Shown here: positions 1 through 8,238 of the stretch, in pieces
How positions within the stretch are numbered: position 1 is the first letter of the stretch
Layout of the letters: the number at the start of each line of letters is the position of its first letter
Origin: Prevotellaceae bacterium UBA1787
GTDB taxonomy: Bacteria; Bacteroidota; Bacteroidia; Bacteroidales; Bacteroidaceae
Assembly (NCBI GenBank): GCA_002315195.1
Contig: DCGD01000015.1
Span: forward strand, 15,531 to 26,286
Length of the DNA stretch: 10,756 bases
Reading direction: 5' to 3'
Made by a program: the position numbers and the translations under genes
Notes under the pieces: generated by a model
What the model saw: only the letters and a program-made list of their open reading frames with translations
Told to the model about the DNA's origin: nothing
Database searches by the model: none

Positions 1-381
1 ATGAACTGGAGCGTCGCCGGCGCAAGCATCGTCATTGCGGTCGCTTCCATTCTTTTGGCCACGTATATCTACAGCGGCGCCAAGCAGCCGATTGCGGAAC
101 GCTTGAAGGCCACATTCCCGCGCCTGCACCAATGGGCGTACAAACGGTTCTATCTTGACGAGGTATATCAATTTGTAACGCACCGTATCATTTTCGCCTG
201 TGTCAGCCGTCCCATCGCATGGTTTGATCGCCGCGCCATTGATGGTTTCTTCAATTTCCTCGCCTGGGGCACGCATGCGGCCAGCAACGGCATACGCACG
301 CTGCAGAGTGGACGCATACAGCAGTATGCTCTCGTTTTCCTGCTTGGCGTCTTGATACTCATCCTAATTTTGATTCTCTAA
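1..381 (+). CDS. nuoL: NADH-quinone oxidoreductase subunit L (NuoL), C-terminal part
   Basis: This is the last 126 codons of the largest antiporter-like membrane subunit of respiratory complex I. The 5' part lies outside the window, so the ATG at base 1 is an internal methionine. A membrane segment spans about residues 5-24. It is followed by the segment KRFYLDEVYQFVTHRIIF and then SRPIAWFDRRAIDGF (about 69-83), both typical of NuoL C-termini where the long lateral amphipathic helix runs along the membrane arm. The closing membrane helix (about 108-126) ends in an unusual alternating Leu/Ile run up to the stop codon. nuoM starts 12 nt after the stop, giving the standard L-M-N order. The identification rests on these C-terminal motifs and on gene order. 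The antiporter channel residues lie upstream and cannot be checked here. Confidence 0.94.
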   Translation: MNWSVAGASIVIAVASILLATYIYSGAKQPIAERLKATFPRLHQWAYKRFYLDEVYQFVTHRIIFACVSRPIAWFDRRAIDGFFNFLAWGTHAASNGIRTLQSGRIQQYALVFLLGVLILILILIL

Positions 382-393
382 ACTGCTGCAATT

Positions 394-1914
394 ATGGAAT
401 TTAACTTCTTGTCATTATTCGTATTGGTTCCCTTGTTGATGTTGCTCGGCCTTTGGCTGGCAAAGGGGATGAAAGGCGTACGCGCCGTAATGGTTGCCGG
501 CAGTTCCGTTCTGTTGGCAATGGCCATTGCCTTGACCATCAAATTCATCGCAGACCGCACCTCCGGCAATACTGCTGAGATGCTCTACGTACTCGGCTTC
601 ACGTGGTTCGAGCCTCTGCACATTTCTTACACCGTCGGTGTGGACGGCATTTCAGTAGCCATGCTGCTGCTTTCAGCCGTCATTGTTTTTACCGGAACTT
701 TCGTTTCCTGGGACATGAACAAGGAATATTTTCTGTGGTTCACGCTGCTCAGCATGGGTGTATTCGGCTTCTTCATCGCCATTGACATGTTCATGATGTT
801 CATGTTCTATGAAATAGCGCTCATTCCCATGTACCTGCTCATCGGCGTATGGGGAACGGGACCAAAGGAATACGCCGCCATGAAACTGACGCTTATGCTT
901 ATGGGAGCATCCGCTTTCCTGATGCTGGGCATTTTCGGCATCTTCTATGGTTCGGGTGGGCAGACCATGAACATTCTCGACATTGCCAACCACACCAATG
1001 GTGCATCGTTGATTGAATTCAGCAAGCAGTGCATTTGGTTCCCGTTCACTTTCGTCGGTTTCGGCGTACTGGGCGCCTTGTTCCCCTTCCACACATGGAG
1101 TCCCGACGGCCATTCATCGGCCCCGACGGCGGTTTCCATGCTTCACGCCGGCGTGTTGATGAAACTGGGAGGATACGGCTGTTTCCGCATCGCCATTTAT
1201 CTTCTGCCTGAAGCCGCCAATGAATTGAGTTGGATTTTCCTTATCCTGGCGGGTACCGGCGTGGTGTATGGCGCATTCAGTGCATGCGTCCAAACAGACT
1301 TGAAATATCTGAATGCCTACTCCTCCGTATCCCACTGCGGCATGGTTTTGTTTGCCATCCTCATGCTTACCACCACTTCCTCTACGGGCGCCATTCTGCA
1401 GATGCTGAGCCATGGTCTCATGACAGCGTTGTTCTTCGCAGTCATCGGCATGATATACCACCGCGCCCACACGAGGGACATACGAGAACTCAATGGTTTG
1501 ATGCGCATCATTCCCTTCCTCTCCGTAGGCTTTGCCATTGCGGGACTTGCCAACCTTGGACTCCCGGGCCTGAGCGGTTTCGTGGCGGAAATGACCATCT
1601 TCGTCGGTTCTTTTGAAAACAGCGATACCTTCCACCGCATACTGACCATTGCCGCCACCACCAGCATCGTGGTAGCCGCCGTTTACATTCTCCGCATGGT
1701 CGGCAAGATTCTCTATGGACAATGCACCAACACGGAACACCTCAAACTGCATGACGCGCATTGGGAAGAACGCCTTGCCATCATCGTGCTCATCGCCTGC
1801 ATAGCCGGCATCGGCCTTGCGCCATCGTGGATAAGCCATTTGGTTGAAAGCGGTGTAAGCCCCGTCATCGAACGGTTGGGACAAGTCGTATCACAGAGCA
1901 ACCCATTTCTTTAA
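394..1914 (+). CDS. nuoM: NADH-quinone oxidoreductase subunit M (NuoM)
   Basis: A complete 506-aa antiporter-like subunit of complex I, an integral membrane protein expected to have 14 helices. It forms one of the three distal ion-translocation modules. Conserved motifs are visible: FYEIALIPMYLLIGVWG, with the key membrane glutamate at E140; FPFHTWSPDGHSSAPTAVS (about 230-248); K257 in VLMKLGGYG; the SHGLMTALFF histidine near 340; and E399 in GLSGFVAEMTIF on the late helix. By eye these correspond to E. coli NuoM E144, K265 and E407. The lysine expected five residues before the PFH motif (E. coli K234) is leucine here, L226; see findings. The ATG at 394 is 12 nt after the nuoL stop, has no clear Shine-Dalgarno, and gives a normal family length. 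Stop to nuoN start is 21 nt. The family assignment is firm. Confidence 0.97.
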   Translation: MEFNFLSLFVLVPLLMLLGLWLAKGMKGVRAVMVAGSSVLLAMAIALTIKFIADRTSGNTAEMLYVLGFTWFEPLHISYTVGVDGISVAMLLLSAVIVFTGTFVSWDMNKEYFLWFTLLSMGVFGFFIAIDMFMMFMFYEIALIPMYLLIGVWGTGPKEYAAMKLTLMLMGASAFLMLGIFGIFYGSGGQTMNILDIANHTNGASLIEFSKQCIWFPFTFVGFGVLGALFPFHTWSPDGHSSAPTAVSMLHAGVLMKLGGYGCFRIAIYLLPEAANELSWIFLILAGTGVVYGAFSACVQTDLKYLNAYSSVSHCGMVLFAILMLTTTSSTGAILQMLSHGLMTALFFAVIGMIYHRAHTRDIRELNGLMRIIPFLSVGFAIAGLANLGLPGLSGFVAEMTIFVGSFENSDTFHRILTIAATTSIVVAAVYILRMVGKILYGQCTNTEHLKLHDAHWEERLAIIVLIACIAGIGLAPSWISHLVESGVSPVIERLGQVVSQSNPFL

Positions 1915-1935
1915 ACGCTAATATTGAAAGAAAAT

Positions 1936-3378
1936 ATGGACTATTCACAATTCCTGAACATGCATGACGAGCTTTCGCTGCTCGCTATAATAGTAATCCT
2001 GTTTATCGCGGACTTGTTCATGTGCCCGGACGGTAAGAACAAGGGCAAACTCAACACCGCGCTTCCCATTGCGCTTCTGCTGGCGCAGACCATTTACATG
2101 TTGGCGGTGCCCAAGACAACCACGAGCGCATTCGGTGAAATGTATCTTCTGACACCGATGATGACGGTTGTAAAAAGCGTGCTGAACATCGGCACCATCA
2201 TCGTGTTCCTCATGGCGCACGTCTGGATGAAACGGCCGGAGAACGAAATCAAGCAGGGAGAGTTCTATCTGCTCACGCTTTCCACCTTGCTCGGCATGTA
2301 TTTCATGATTTCATCCGGCCATTTCATCATGTTCTTCATCGGACTTGAATTGGCTTCCATCCCAATGACCGCCCTCATCGCGTTCACGAAGAACAACCAG
2401 GAATCCTCCGAAGCCGCGGCCAAATACATACTTACGGCACTGTTTTCAAGCGGTTTGCTTCTATACGGCATCTCCCTTGTGTACGGAACCTGCGGCACGC
2501 TCTACTTCAATGACATTGCCACGAAGATTGACACGACAAATTTCGTGCAGTTGCTGGCACTGGTACTCTTCATCAGCGGCATCGGTTTCAAAATATCACT
2601 CGTGCCTTTCCATTTGTGGACGGCGGACACGTATCAGGGAGCGCCGACAACCGTTACCGGATACCTCAGCGTCATCTCAAAGGGTGCGGCGGCGTTCGTG
2701 ATGTTCCTTGTTCTCTGCAAGGTGTTCTCTCCACTCATTGAGCAGTGGAACCTCATTTTGTTCTGGATCATCACTTTCAGCATCACCATCGCCAACATCT
2801 TCGCGGTACGTCAGAATAACCTCAAGCGATTCATGGCTTTCTCCGCCATTTCACAAGCAGGCTACCTCGTGCTTGGCGTGGTGGGTGGAACCGCCCAGGG
2901 TATGACTGCACTCGTTTACTATCTGTTTGTCTATCTTGCGGCCAATCTCGGCGTGTTTGCCATCATAAACATCGTTGAGCAACGAAGTGGAAAAGTTAAC
3001 ATCAGCGACTACGATGGGTTCTACGAAACCAATCCGAAGCTGTCGTTCCTGATGACACTTTGCCTCTTCTCCCTTGCGGGTATTCCGCCTTTTGCGGGCT
3101 TTTTCTCAAAATTCTTCATTTTCATGTCCGGCTTCAATGCGCATCAGGAAGTATTGGTTTTCATCGCCTTGGTGAACACCGTAATTTCCCTCTACTACTA
3201 TTTGCTCATTGTCAAAGCCATGTACATCAAGAAGAACGACAGCCCGATTGCCAATTTCAGTTCAGACCGATATACGCAGATTGGACTCGCATTGTGCATA
3301 GCAGGCGTGGTATTCGCAGGAATAGTCAGTGAAGTATTTCATTACTTTGACGGATTTGCGGAGACACTCATACCATAG
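1936..3378 (+). CDS. nuoN: NADH-quinone oxidoreductase subunit N (NuoN)
   Basis: The 480-aa antiporter-like subunit that sits nearest the peripheral arm among the L/M/N trio. Motifs counted from the chosen [12 protein letters not shown] with E137, AAKYIL with K163, [12 protein letters not shown] with K219, ISKGAAAF with K249, and [14 protein letters not shown] with K392. These are the conserved charged residues that match E. coli NuoN E133, K158, K217, K247 and K395, so its proton path looks intact. The frame opens upstream with TTG at 1924, but ATG at 1936 is preferred because GAAAGA lies just before it and it gives the usual N-terminus. It is the last gene of the nuo operon, and a hairpin terminator follows about 28 nt after its stop. 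Chain length is normal for the family and there is no sign of disruption. Confidence 0.96.
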   Translation: MDYSQFLNMHDELSLLAIIVILFIADLFMCPDGKNKGKLNTALPIALLLAQTIYMLAVPKTTTSAFGEMYLLTPMMTVVKSVLNIGTIIVFLMAHVWMKRPENEIKQGEFYLLTLSTLLGMYFMISSGHFIMFFIGLELASIPMTALIAFTKNNQESSEAAAKYILTALFSSGLLLYGISLVYGTCGTLYFNDIATKIDTTNFVQLLALVLFISGIGFKISLVPFHLWTADTYQGAPTTVTGYLSVISKGAAAFVMFLVLCKVFSPLIEQWNLILFWIITFSITIANIFAVRQNNLKRFMAFSAISQAGYLVLGVVGGTAQGMTALVYYLFVYLAANLGVFAIINIVEQRSGKVNISDYDGFYETNPKLSFLMTLCLFSLAGIPPFAGFFSKFFIFMSGFNAHQEVLVFIALVNTVISLYYYLLIVKAMYIKKNDSPIANFSSDRYTQIGLALCIAGVVFAGIVSEVFHYFDGFAETLIP

Positions 3379-3380
3379 TT

Positions 3381-3448
3381 AAACGATCGAGCACCCCAAC
3401 GACAGAAACGGCTGAACCTCCCATGAGATTCAGCCGTTAATCGTTTTT
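3381..3448 (+). terminator. Rho-independent terminator between convergent units
   Basis: A 10-bp perfect stem, AACGGCTGAA (3407-3416) with TTCAGCCGTT (3429-3438), encloses a 12-nt loop. One base later comes ATCGTTTTT, ending in five T (3444-3448), which suits termination of the rightward nuo transcript. A second pair of arms, AAACGAT (3381-3387) and ATCGTTT (3440-3446), encloses the first stem, so a larger nested hairpin with a 19-nt bulge is possible. In the leftward direction the stem is not followed directly by a T run, so it would end the 5'-nucleotidase transcript less well unless the outer arm takes part. It fills most of the 85-nt gap between the two converging gene groups. Confidence 0.85.
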
Positions 3449-3463
3449 GACGCTGTTCTTTAC

Positions 3464-5026
3464 TTACTTGACAATGGTAATTCTTCCTTCATTCGATAGG
3501 TAGTGATTGCCCATATTGCCATTAAGGGCTTCAACAAAATACATTTTCAACGCCTCAGGTTCATTCAAAATGACGGGCGTGACAACCTTGCAACCTGAAA
3601 TTTCAGGATAGGCGATGAACACATACCTGGTGCTTCCCACTACATACGTTCGATTGTCATCCAAAAGTTGGAACTGTCCGGTGGTTTTATCCACTGCCTC
3701 AACATTTGTAACTGAAGGTTTTCCACTTGCGAGGTCTATTTGGACCTTGAGTCCTGAAACCTGCAAGAAATCGCCATTTTCTGATGGCAGTTGCCTATAA
3801 GATTTTTCCAAAATTTGCCGAAGTTGTTTACCGGTCAACTCTCGTGCCTCTGCATCGTTGAAGAATGGGCAAATATCCACGAAATGACCGTATGTAATTT
3901 CACCAGCGGGAAGATTTGTTCTTATGCTTCCTCCGTTTACTATCCCGATTTCCGCTTTCATGCAATAGCGATAAGCGTCAACCGCAAAGTTTCCCATGGT
4001 GGTTTCAGCTGTGCGAACGGCTCGCTTGCCATCACTGCCTAAGATGGTTAGTTCATGATTGCTGACACCAAGTTTCTCTGATGCAATCTTGTCAACAAGA
4101 TGACTGATGCTGTCATACACTTCCTTAACATGACAATCTACATAAGGCACTTCGGAAGTTGGAAGCAGTTCAGTACGGATGCTACCTTCTTTGGAAATGC
4201 TCAGTTTACCTATATTGGCAAAATTTGTCCCTGTCTGTGAAAGTGGTACGGAGATGCCGGCACTATTGAGGATGGACGTATCATTGATCACGGAATGTGT
4301 ATGGCCATCCAACACAACATCAATACCGTAAGTAGATTTGATGAGAAGAGGAACGGAAAAGCCATTGTCTAATTCTCCAAGATGTGACAACAGAACGACA
4401 TAATCCGCCCCGGCGGAACGAGCTCCGTTGACGGCTTTCTGAGTCATCGAGATGTAATCATTGGGATAAAGATCGTATTGTTGTTTGCCATCTTCGTCAT
4501 AAAAAGCATAAAACTCGTCTTTTAGAGCTTCAGGACTTACTACTCCAACAAAAGCGATATTCCTTTCTGCCACCCTACACATGACATACGATTTGAAAAA
4601 GCGTTCATTTGAATTGAACTCGCCAAAATTTACACAAGTAACGGGCATGTTGAATTTATCGGAAAGTTCAAGCAGTTTCGGAACGCGAAAGTCAAATTCA
4701 TGGTTGCCGATGGTAACGGCGCTGTATTCCACCGCATTCATAAGGTCAACTATATATTGCCCGTTCGACAATGCGCCCCATTTTCCACCCTGAATATAAT
4801 CACCGCTGCTCACAATGATGCATTCAGCGGTATCGGCTGATTGAATGGCGTTTCTAAGACCCGCCAATTTGGAATAACCATCAACGGCACAATGTACATC
4901 ATTTTCGTACAATATAACCACGCTTTTTTTCAGCTTAGGCAAACTGCCGTCACTATCCTTGGTGCATGAAATACAAAAAAAGCATACACCTACCAACAAC
5001 CAAAACAAGAAAATAGTCTGTTTCAT
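3464..5026 (-). CDS. 5'-nucleotidase / UshA-type metallophosphoesterase, lipoprotein
   Basis: A two-domain exported nucleotidase of about 520 aa. Residue numbers count from an ATG at 5038; the ATG at 5026 (codon 5, MKQT) is preferred because it gives a proper signal peptide. The hydrophobic stretch ends in CISC, a non-classical lipobox with lipidated C25, then TKDSD, acidic residues of the kind linked to surface export in Bacteroidota. The N-terminal metal domain has D47 and H49 (ENDVH), D80 (SGD), N112-H113 (GNHE), H219 (SHLGE), and H247 and H249 (DGHTH), a complete dinuclear set. The C-terminal nucleotide-binding domain (about 325-510) has NGGSIR (368-373) and CPFFN (390-394). The usual N-D/S-F...GGDGY segment is replaced by RYVFIAYPEI, so substrate choice may differ from UshA. 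Likely role: dephosphorylation of nucleotides or related phosphate esters outside the inner membrane. The DUF5723 gene stops 20 nt upstream. Confidence 0.92.
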   Translation of the reverse strand: MKQTIFLFWLLVGVCFFCISCTKDSDGSLPKLKKSVVILYENDVHCAVDGYSKLAGLRNAIQSADTAECIIVSSGDYIQGGKWGALSNGQYIVDLMNAVEYSAVTIGNHEFDFRVPKLLELSDKFNMPVTCVNFGEFNSNERFFKSYVMCRVAERNIAFVGVVSPEALKDEFYAFYDEDGKQQYDLYPNDYISMTQKAVNGARSAGADYVVLLSHLGELDNGFSVPLLIKSTYGIDVVLDGHTHSVINDTSILNSAGISVPLSQTGTNFANIGKLSISKEGSIRTELLPTSEVPYVDCHVKEVYDSISHLVDKIASEKLGVSNHELTILGSDGKRAVRTAETTMGNFAVDAYRYCMKAEIGIVNGGSIRTNLPAGEITYGHFVDICPFFNDAEARELTGKQLRQILEKSYRQLPSENGDFLQVSGLKVQIDLASGKPSVTNVEAVDKTTGQFQLLDDNRTYVVGSTRYVFIAYPEISGCKVVTPVILNEPEALKMYFVEALNGNMGNHYLSNEGRITIVK

Positions 5027-5046
5027 TACAACACACATTAAGTACT

Positions 5047-6453
5047 CTACAATCCGTAAGTCAAACCGAAGCTTAAACTGGTATTGACCTTATTAATTGG
5101 GATGTACTGCTTTGACAATTTGCCCAAGAACCTATCCATTGCGATATAGAAACAAGTCCCCGATGATTTGGTATGAACGGCAAGCATCGCACCGGTGGTC
5201 CATCCAGTGGTGGAAGCCGCGGCATTCACGGTGAAATCGAACCAATTCAACGGAGAAACGTTTGCGGACAACATGCCCTGATGCCAGGAATATATGCCAT
5301 CAAAACGGTCTGTCAGCAAAAAACCAACGTGCAACTTGTCATAAAACGGCATGACATATTGCGCACCGAGACGGAATGTAGCTGCCAAAGCTTTGGTTAC
5401 GCCACCCTTGCCTTTGTCATATACAGAAAAAAGGCTGTCCAAGTCGTCCTTTAGATTGTCGAATTGGTCTTTCAATTTATTGCTGCCGTTGTTATAACCG
5501 TTCACATAAATGTTGTTGAATCCGTTGAACGTATAAACGCCTGCGGACTGTGCTTTATTTGTTCCACTCCAGGAGATGAACCCAAGGTCACTGACTGATG
5601 CGGACAATGTAAGTCCTTCAACGGCAGACACCTTATATTGTGCGCCTAAATCCAGTCCCAATCCGAAACCGGGTATGCTGAACTTGACATTTTCCAATCC
5701 GGTCACTTTCTTCATCCCGGGGCGTGAAAGTGCGGGGTCTTGATTGACTTTGTATTTGAAATTTGAATTGAGAACGGCTGCGTTCAGTGTGGCATTGCTA
5801 TTTACAATCCATTGGTTGCCGTTCATGGTCAAGTCCATGTGGTCCACTTCCATTTCCGCATACGACAAGCCCAACAATACTTTGAACTTGGTGCCAATGG
5901 TCAAATCTTCTCCCAACTTGTGACTGTGTCCCAAACCAAGTTCCAAATACGACTGAGAGCGAATGCCCATATCATCAATGGAGTATTTTTCCTTTGCGCC
6001 GGTGCGTTTCATGAAATCAAACAATTCATACGGCAAAGCCACCGTTGAATGGCTTCTTATGTTTAATTCAACCACGTTGGTTCCTTTGAATGCTTTGAAC
6101 ACCACGGAAGCGATGTTATAGTCGAAATCTATGTTTAAACGTGTTCTATCTGAAAGATTACCCAAAAAATCATCCGCCTTGATGGCAGGGTTCATGAACG
6201 TGGTATATTCTTTTCCACCAAGAGTCGGGTTTTTATATACAAAGTTTGACAATCCTACATTACTGGTTGTACCCACATTGACCTTGCCCGTAAAAACACT
6301 CATGCGATTGCCGCTTCCTTCAAGCAACGCAGGATTCAACTGATAACGGAAAGGAGCGGATTTAACAAAATATGAAGTAGACAAATCCTGTGCCAGCACT
6401 GCGACACTTGCAAACGTGACCAATGCGGTCAATAAATATTTAATGGCTTTCAT
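5047..6453 (-). CDS. DUF5723-type predicted outer-membrane beta-barrel protein
   Basis: A 468-aa protein with a clear Sec signal peptide (basic MKAIK, then a hydrophobic core) and likely cleavage after VLA at 21, giving a mature start of Q-D-L. The mature N-terminus resembles Bacteroidota DUF5723 proteins: TSYFVKSAPFRYQLNPALL (25-43) and NVGTTSNVGLSNFVY. The rest alternates polar and hydrophobic residues, is rich in Gly, Asn and aromatics, and has repeated strand-like patches such as LELGLGHSHKLG and FGLGLDLGAQYKV. It ends in SLSFGLTYGL, like a closing barrel strand. The family recalls PorV/FadL-like barrels, but its function is unknown. AAAAGGA, 7 nt before the ATG, is one of the few good ribosome binding sites in the window. 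It lies between the lipoprotein gene (30 nt upstream) and the 5'-nucleotidase gene. The family call is from memory of the motif; the barrel topology is inferred. Confidence 0.8.
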   Translation of the reverse strand: MKAIKYLLTALVTFASVAVLAQDLSTSYFVKSAPFRYQLNPALLEGSGNRMSVFTGKVNVGTTSNVGLSNFVYKNPTLGGKEYTTFMNPAIKADDFLGNLSDRTRLNIDFDYNIASVVFKAFKGTNVVELNIRSHSTVALPYELFDFMKRTGAKEKYSIDDMGIRSQSYLELGLGHSHKLGEDLTIGTKFKVLLGLSYAEMEVDHMDLTMNGNQWIVNSNATLNAAVLNSNFKYKVNQDPALSRPGMKKVTGLENVKFSIPGFGLGLDLGAQYKVSAVEGLTLSASVSDLGFISWSGTNKAQSAGVYTFNGFNNIYVNGYNNGSNKLKDQFDNLKDDLDSLFSVYDKGKGGVTKALAATFRLGAQYVMPFYDKLHVGFLLTDRFDGIYSWHQGMLSANVSPLNWFDFTVNAAASTTGWTTGAMLAVHTKSSGTCFYIAMDRFLGKLSKQYIPINKVNTSLSFGLTYGL

Positions 6454-6460
6454 AATGGTT

Positions 6461-6467
6461 TCCTTTT
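6461..6467 (-). promoter_or_regulatory. Ribosome binding site of the DUF5723 gene
   Basis: Read on the - strand, AAAAGGA lies 7 nt before the ATG at 6453. It supports that start codon and is stronger than what precedes the neighbouring genes. Confidence 0.6.
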
Positions 6468-6483
6468 GACGTCAATAAACAAA

Positions 6484-8190
6484 TCAGTTAAAATCACCGA
6501 TTATCTGTCCCAATAAGACGAAACGTAAATCGTTGACCTTAATGTATTGTGATGATTTTAGTTTTCCTGAGCCGGTGGCTACGCAAGATGCCTTGAATAC
6601 TATCTTGTCCACTTTCTTGAATACGTTTTTGTCGCTGCAACTGATGTTCAACTTAATGTTGGTGAAAGTAGAAGCATCATTTGTGGCTGCCTTGATCACA
6701 TCCTTGGAAATAGTGATTTCATTAATTTTTTTGCCATCAATGCCGTATGCAAACGCTTCAGCCACAAGGTTCAAAGGCACTTTGTTTTCTACCATCGAGG
6801 TAATTCTGATGCTGTCGGCTGAATATTTCTTTATATCCTTGTTCAAGTCCTCTATAGAATCGGTATAAACTATCATTGTGTTGGCTTTGAACTCCAAGGG
6901 AATGGCAAAAGCGTAACGGATTGTAAATTTGTACTGCTTGCCTACCATTACCCTATGAACAGAATTTTGGTTAATCTTGACATGATTGCCAGAAACGTCG
7001 GCAATGACTGCATCGGGTATGGTCTCAAACAGGTTGCACAGTTCAGGCACTTTATACTTGTCTCCAACCACTGGACCATCAATGTCAAAAGGTTTGTCAC
7101 CTTCATAGAAATAGCATGTATAATTTTGATTGACTGGGAAAAGTACGTGTCCGCTTGAGGGAAGGGCTATATCTTTCTTGATGGCATTGTCTCGCTTAGT
7201 CTTGATGTTGGCTGAAAAATCTATTGGCAAAGGCCAACCGTCCTTCTCCGGTGTGGAAACCAACTTGACCGTCGGATTTTCTACGTAAACTTTCACGTTT
7301 TTTTCTTGCAAGAATTTCGGAATGTCCTTTTTGATGTTGATTTCTTCACTTTTGGCGTTGATGTCCTTGTCTATCTTTCCATATACTCCCAATACTTGGA
7401 TTTGGTTGAAACTCAGTTGCAATTTTGTTTCAATCTTCATTCCAGGCGTTACCGGTATGTCACTTTCTGCCTTGAGATTCAACTCTCCCAAAACCTTGAC
7501 ACCACCGATTATGGAAATTTTTTTATCCACAGGTTTCTGAGGTGTGTCAAAATAGATGGAGTCAACGGTAATGCCAAACTGGCTGCTACAGGTTTCGATG
7601 GCCAAACAGTTGTTGGCATCGAGTTGCGAAGACTTGATAAAATTGGGGAACTGGATTTTCGCACCGTTTGAAACGATTTTCGCACCGTTCAACGATGTAT
7701 TGAAATTGCAAGTCAAAACCATTTTTTCCGGTATGATGCCATGAATTTCCTTGATACATTCATCAATGTTGCTGATTTCATATTTCAGCTCCTTTGCATC
7801 GCCGTTCGCCAAAGGCAATACGGTACCTTTCGGAATAGTGGTCGTAATGGGCGTGGAGACACCAAAATCAAACGAAATGGCTTTTATGGAAATAGGGTTG
7901 GGTGTAGCGACATTGACACTCGTGGTGATTTTTCCATCCTTCGCCACATAATACAAACTCTTGCCTTCACCCGTTTTCAACGTATCAAGAATGTCACTGT
8001 CCGCAACCTTCAGCAAGTTGCGCAGATAGATGGGTTCTGTTGAACCCAATTTAAGTGTCAGTCCCTTGCTACCCAAGCCCATCGTAAAATCTACGTTGTT
8101 GTCCAAATCGTATTCGTTTGAACAACCTACCAAACTGAACAATAGGACAGCGCACAAGAATCCTGCTAATTTTTCACATCTTCTTTGCAT
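6484..8190 (-). CDS. Large lipoprotein of unknown function (Bacteroidales family)
   Basis: A 568-aa protein with a basic N-terminus (MQRRCEK), a hydrophobic core, and the lipobox LVGC with lipidated C23. The mature chain starts CSNEYDLDNNVD, whose acidic residues could direct it to the outer-membrane surface. The block YDLDNNVDFTMGLG (27-40), then GLTLKLGSTEPIYLRNLL (43-60) and a D-S-D-I-L segment, matches a pattern I recall from Bacteroidales lipoproteins found beside DUF5723 genes; none has a known activity. The remainder reads as beta-strand-rich, Lys- and Asn-rich sequence with no catalytic motif I can recognise. ORFs of 60-121 codons on the opposite strand inside it look like shadows. 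The DUF5723 gene starts 30 nt after its stop, suggesting a co-expressed pair. A structural or binding role at the outer membrane is inferred only from location and partner. Confidence 0.82.
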   Translation of the reverse strand: MQRRCEKLAGFLCAVLLFSLVGCSNEYDLDNNVDFTMGLGSKGLTLKLGSTEPIYLRNLLKVADSDILDTLKTGEGKSLYYVAKDGKITTSVNVATPNPISIKAISFDFGVSTPITTTIPKGTVLPLANGDAKELKYEISNIDECIKEIHGIIPEKMVLTCNFNTSLNGAKIVSNGAKIQFPNFIKSSQLDANNCLAIETCSSQFGITVDSIYFDTPQKPVDKKISIIGGVKVLGELNLKAESDIPVTPGMKIETKLQLSFNQIQVLGVYGKIDKDINAKSEEINIKKDIPKFLQEKNVKVYVENPTVKLVSTPEKDGWPLPIDFSANIKTKRDNAIKKDIALPSSGHVLFPVNQNYTCYFYEGDKPFDIDGPVVGDKYKVPELCNLFETIPDAVIADVSGNHVKINQNSVHRVMVGKQYKFTIRYAFAIPLEFKANTMIVYTDSIEDLNKDIKKYSADSIRITSMVENKVPLNLVAEAFAYGIDGKKINEITISKDVIKAATNDASTFTNIKLNISCSDKNVFKKVDKIVFKASCVATGSGKLKSSQYIKVNDLRFVLLGQIIGDFN

Positions 8191-8203
8191 GTTCTTTGAA
8201 TTA

Positions 8204-8235
8204 AAAATTTAACAATATTATTCATTATTGACAAA
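8204..8235 (-). promoter_or_regulatory. Possible Bacteroidota-type promoter for the lipoprotein gene
   Basis: In the 48-nt gap, read on the - strand, TTTG is followed after 20 nt by TAAATTTT. This fits the Bacteroidota -33 TTTG and -7 TAnnTTTG pattern except for the last base. The transcript start would fall within about 10 nt of the ATG at 8190, giving a very short leader, and the gap is A/T-rich, so a chance match is quite possible. Confidence 0.3.
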
Positions 8236-8238
8236 ACG

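Noticed and set aside
673..1113. 146-codon open frame on the - strand, opposite nuoM
   Set aside because: Same antisense effect; no recognisable motif and no ribosome binding site.
1114..1884. 256-codon open frame on the - strand, opposite nuoM
   Set aside because: It mirrors the codon bias of nuoM, is rich in His, Gly and Glu with no domain or signal, and nuoM is an unambiguous complete gene.
1924..1935. TTG start for nuoN
   Set aside because: The ATG at 1936 has a purine-rich GAAAGA just ahead and gives the usual NuoN N-terminus; TTG is an unlikely choice here.
7306..7671. 121-codon + strand frame inside the lipoprotein gene
   Set aside because: It lies wholly within a gene with a clear lipoprotein signal, and the encoded peptide shows no family motif.
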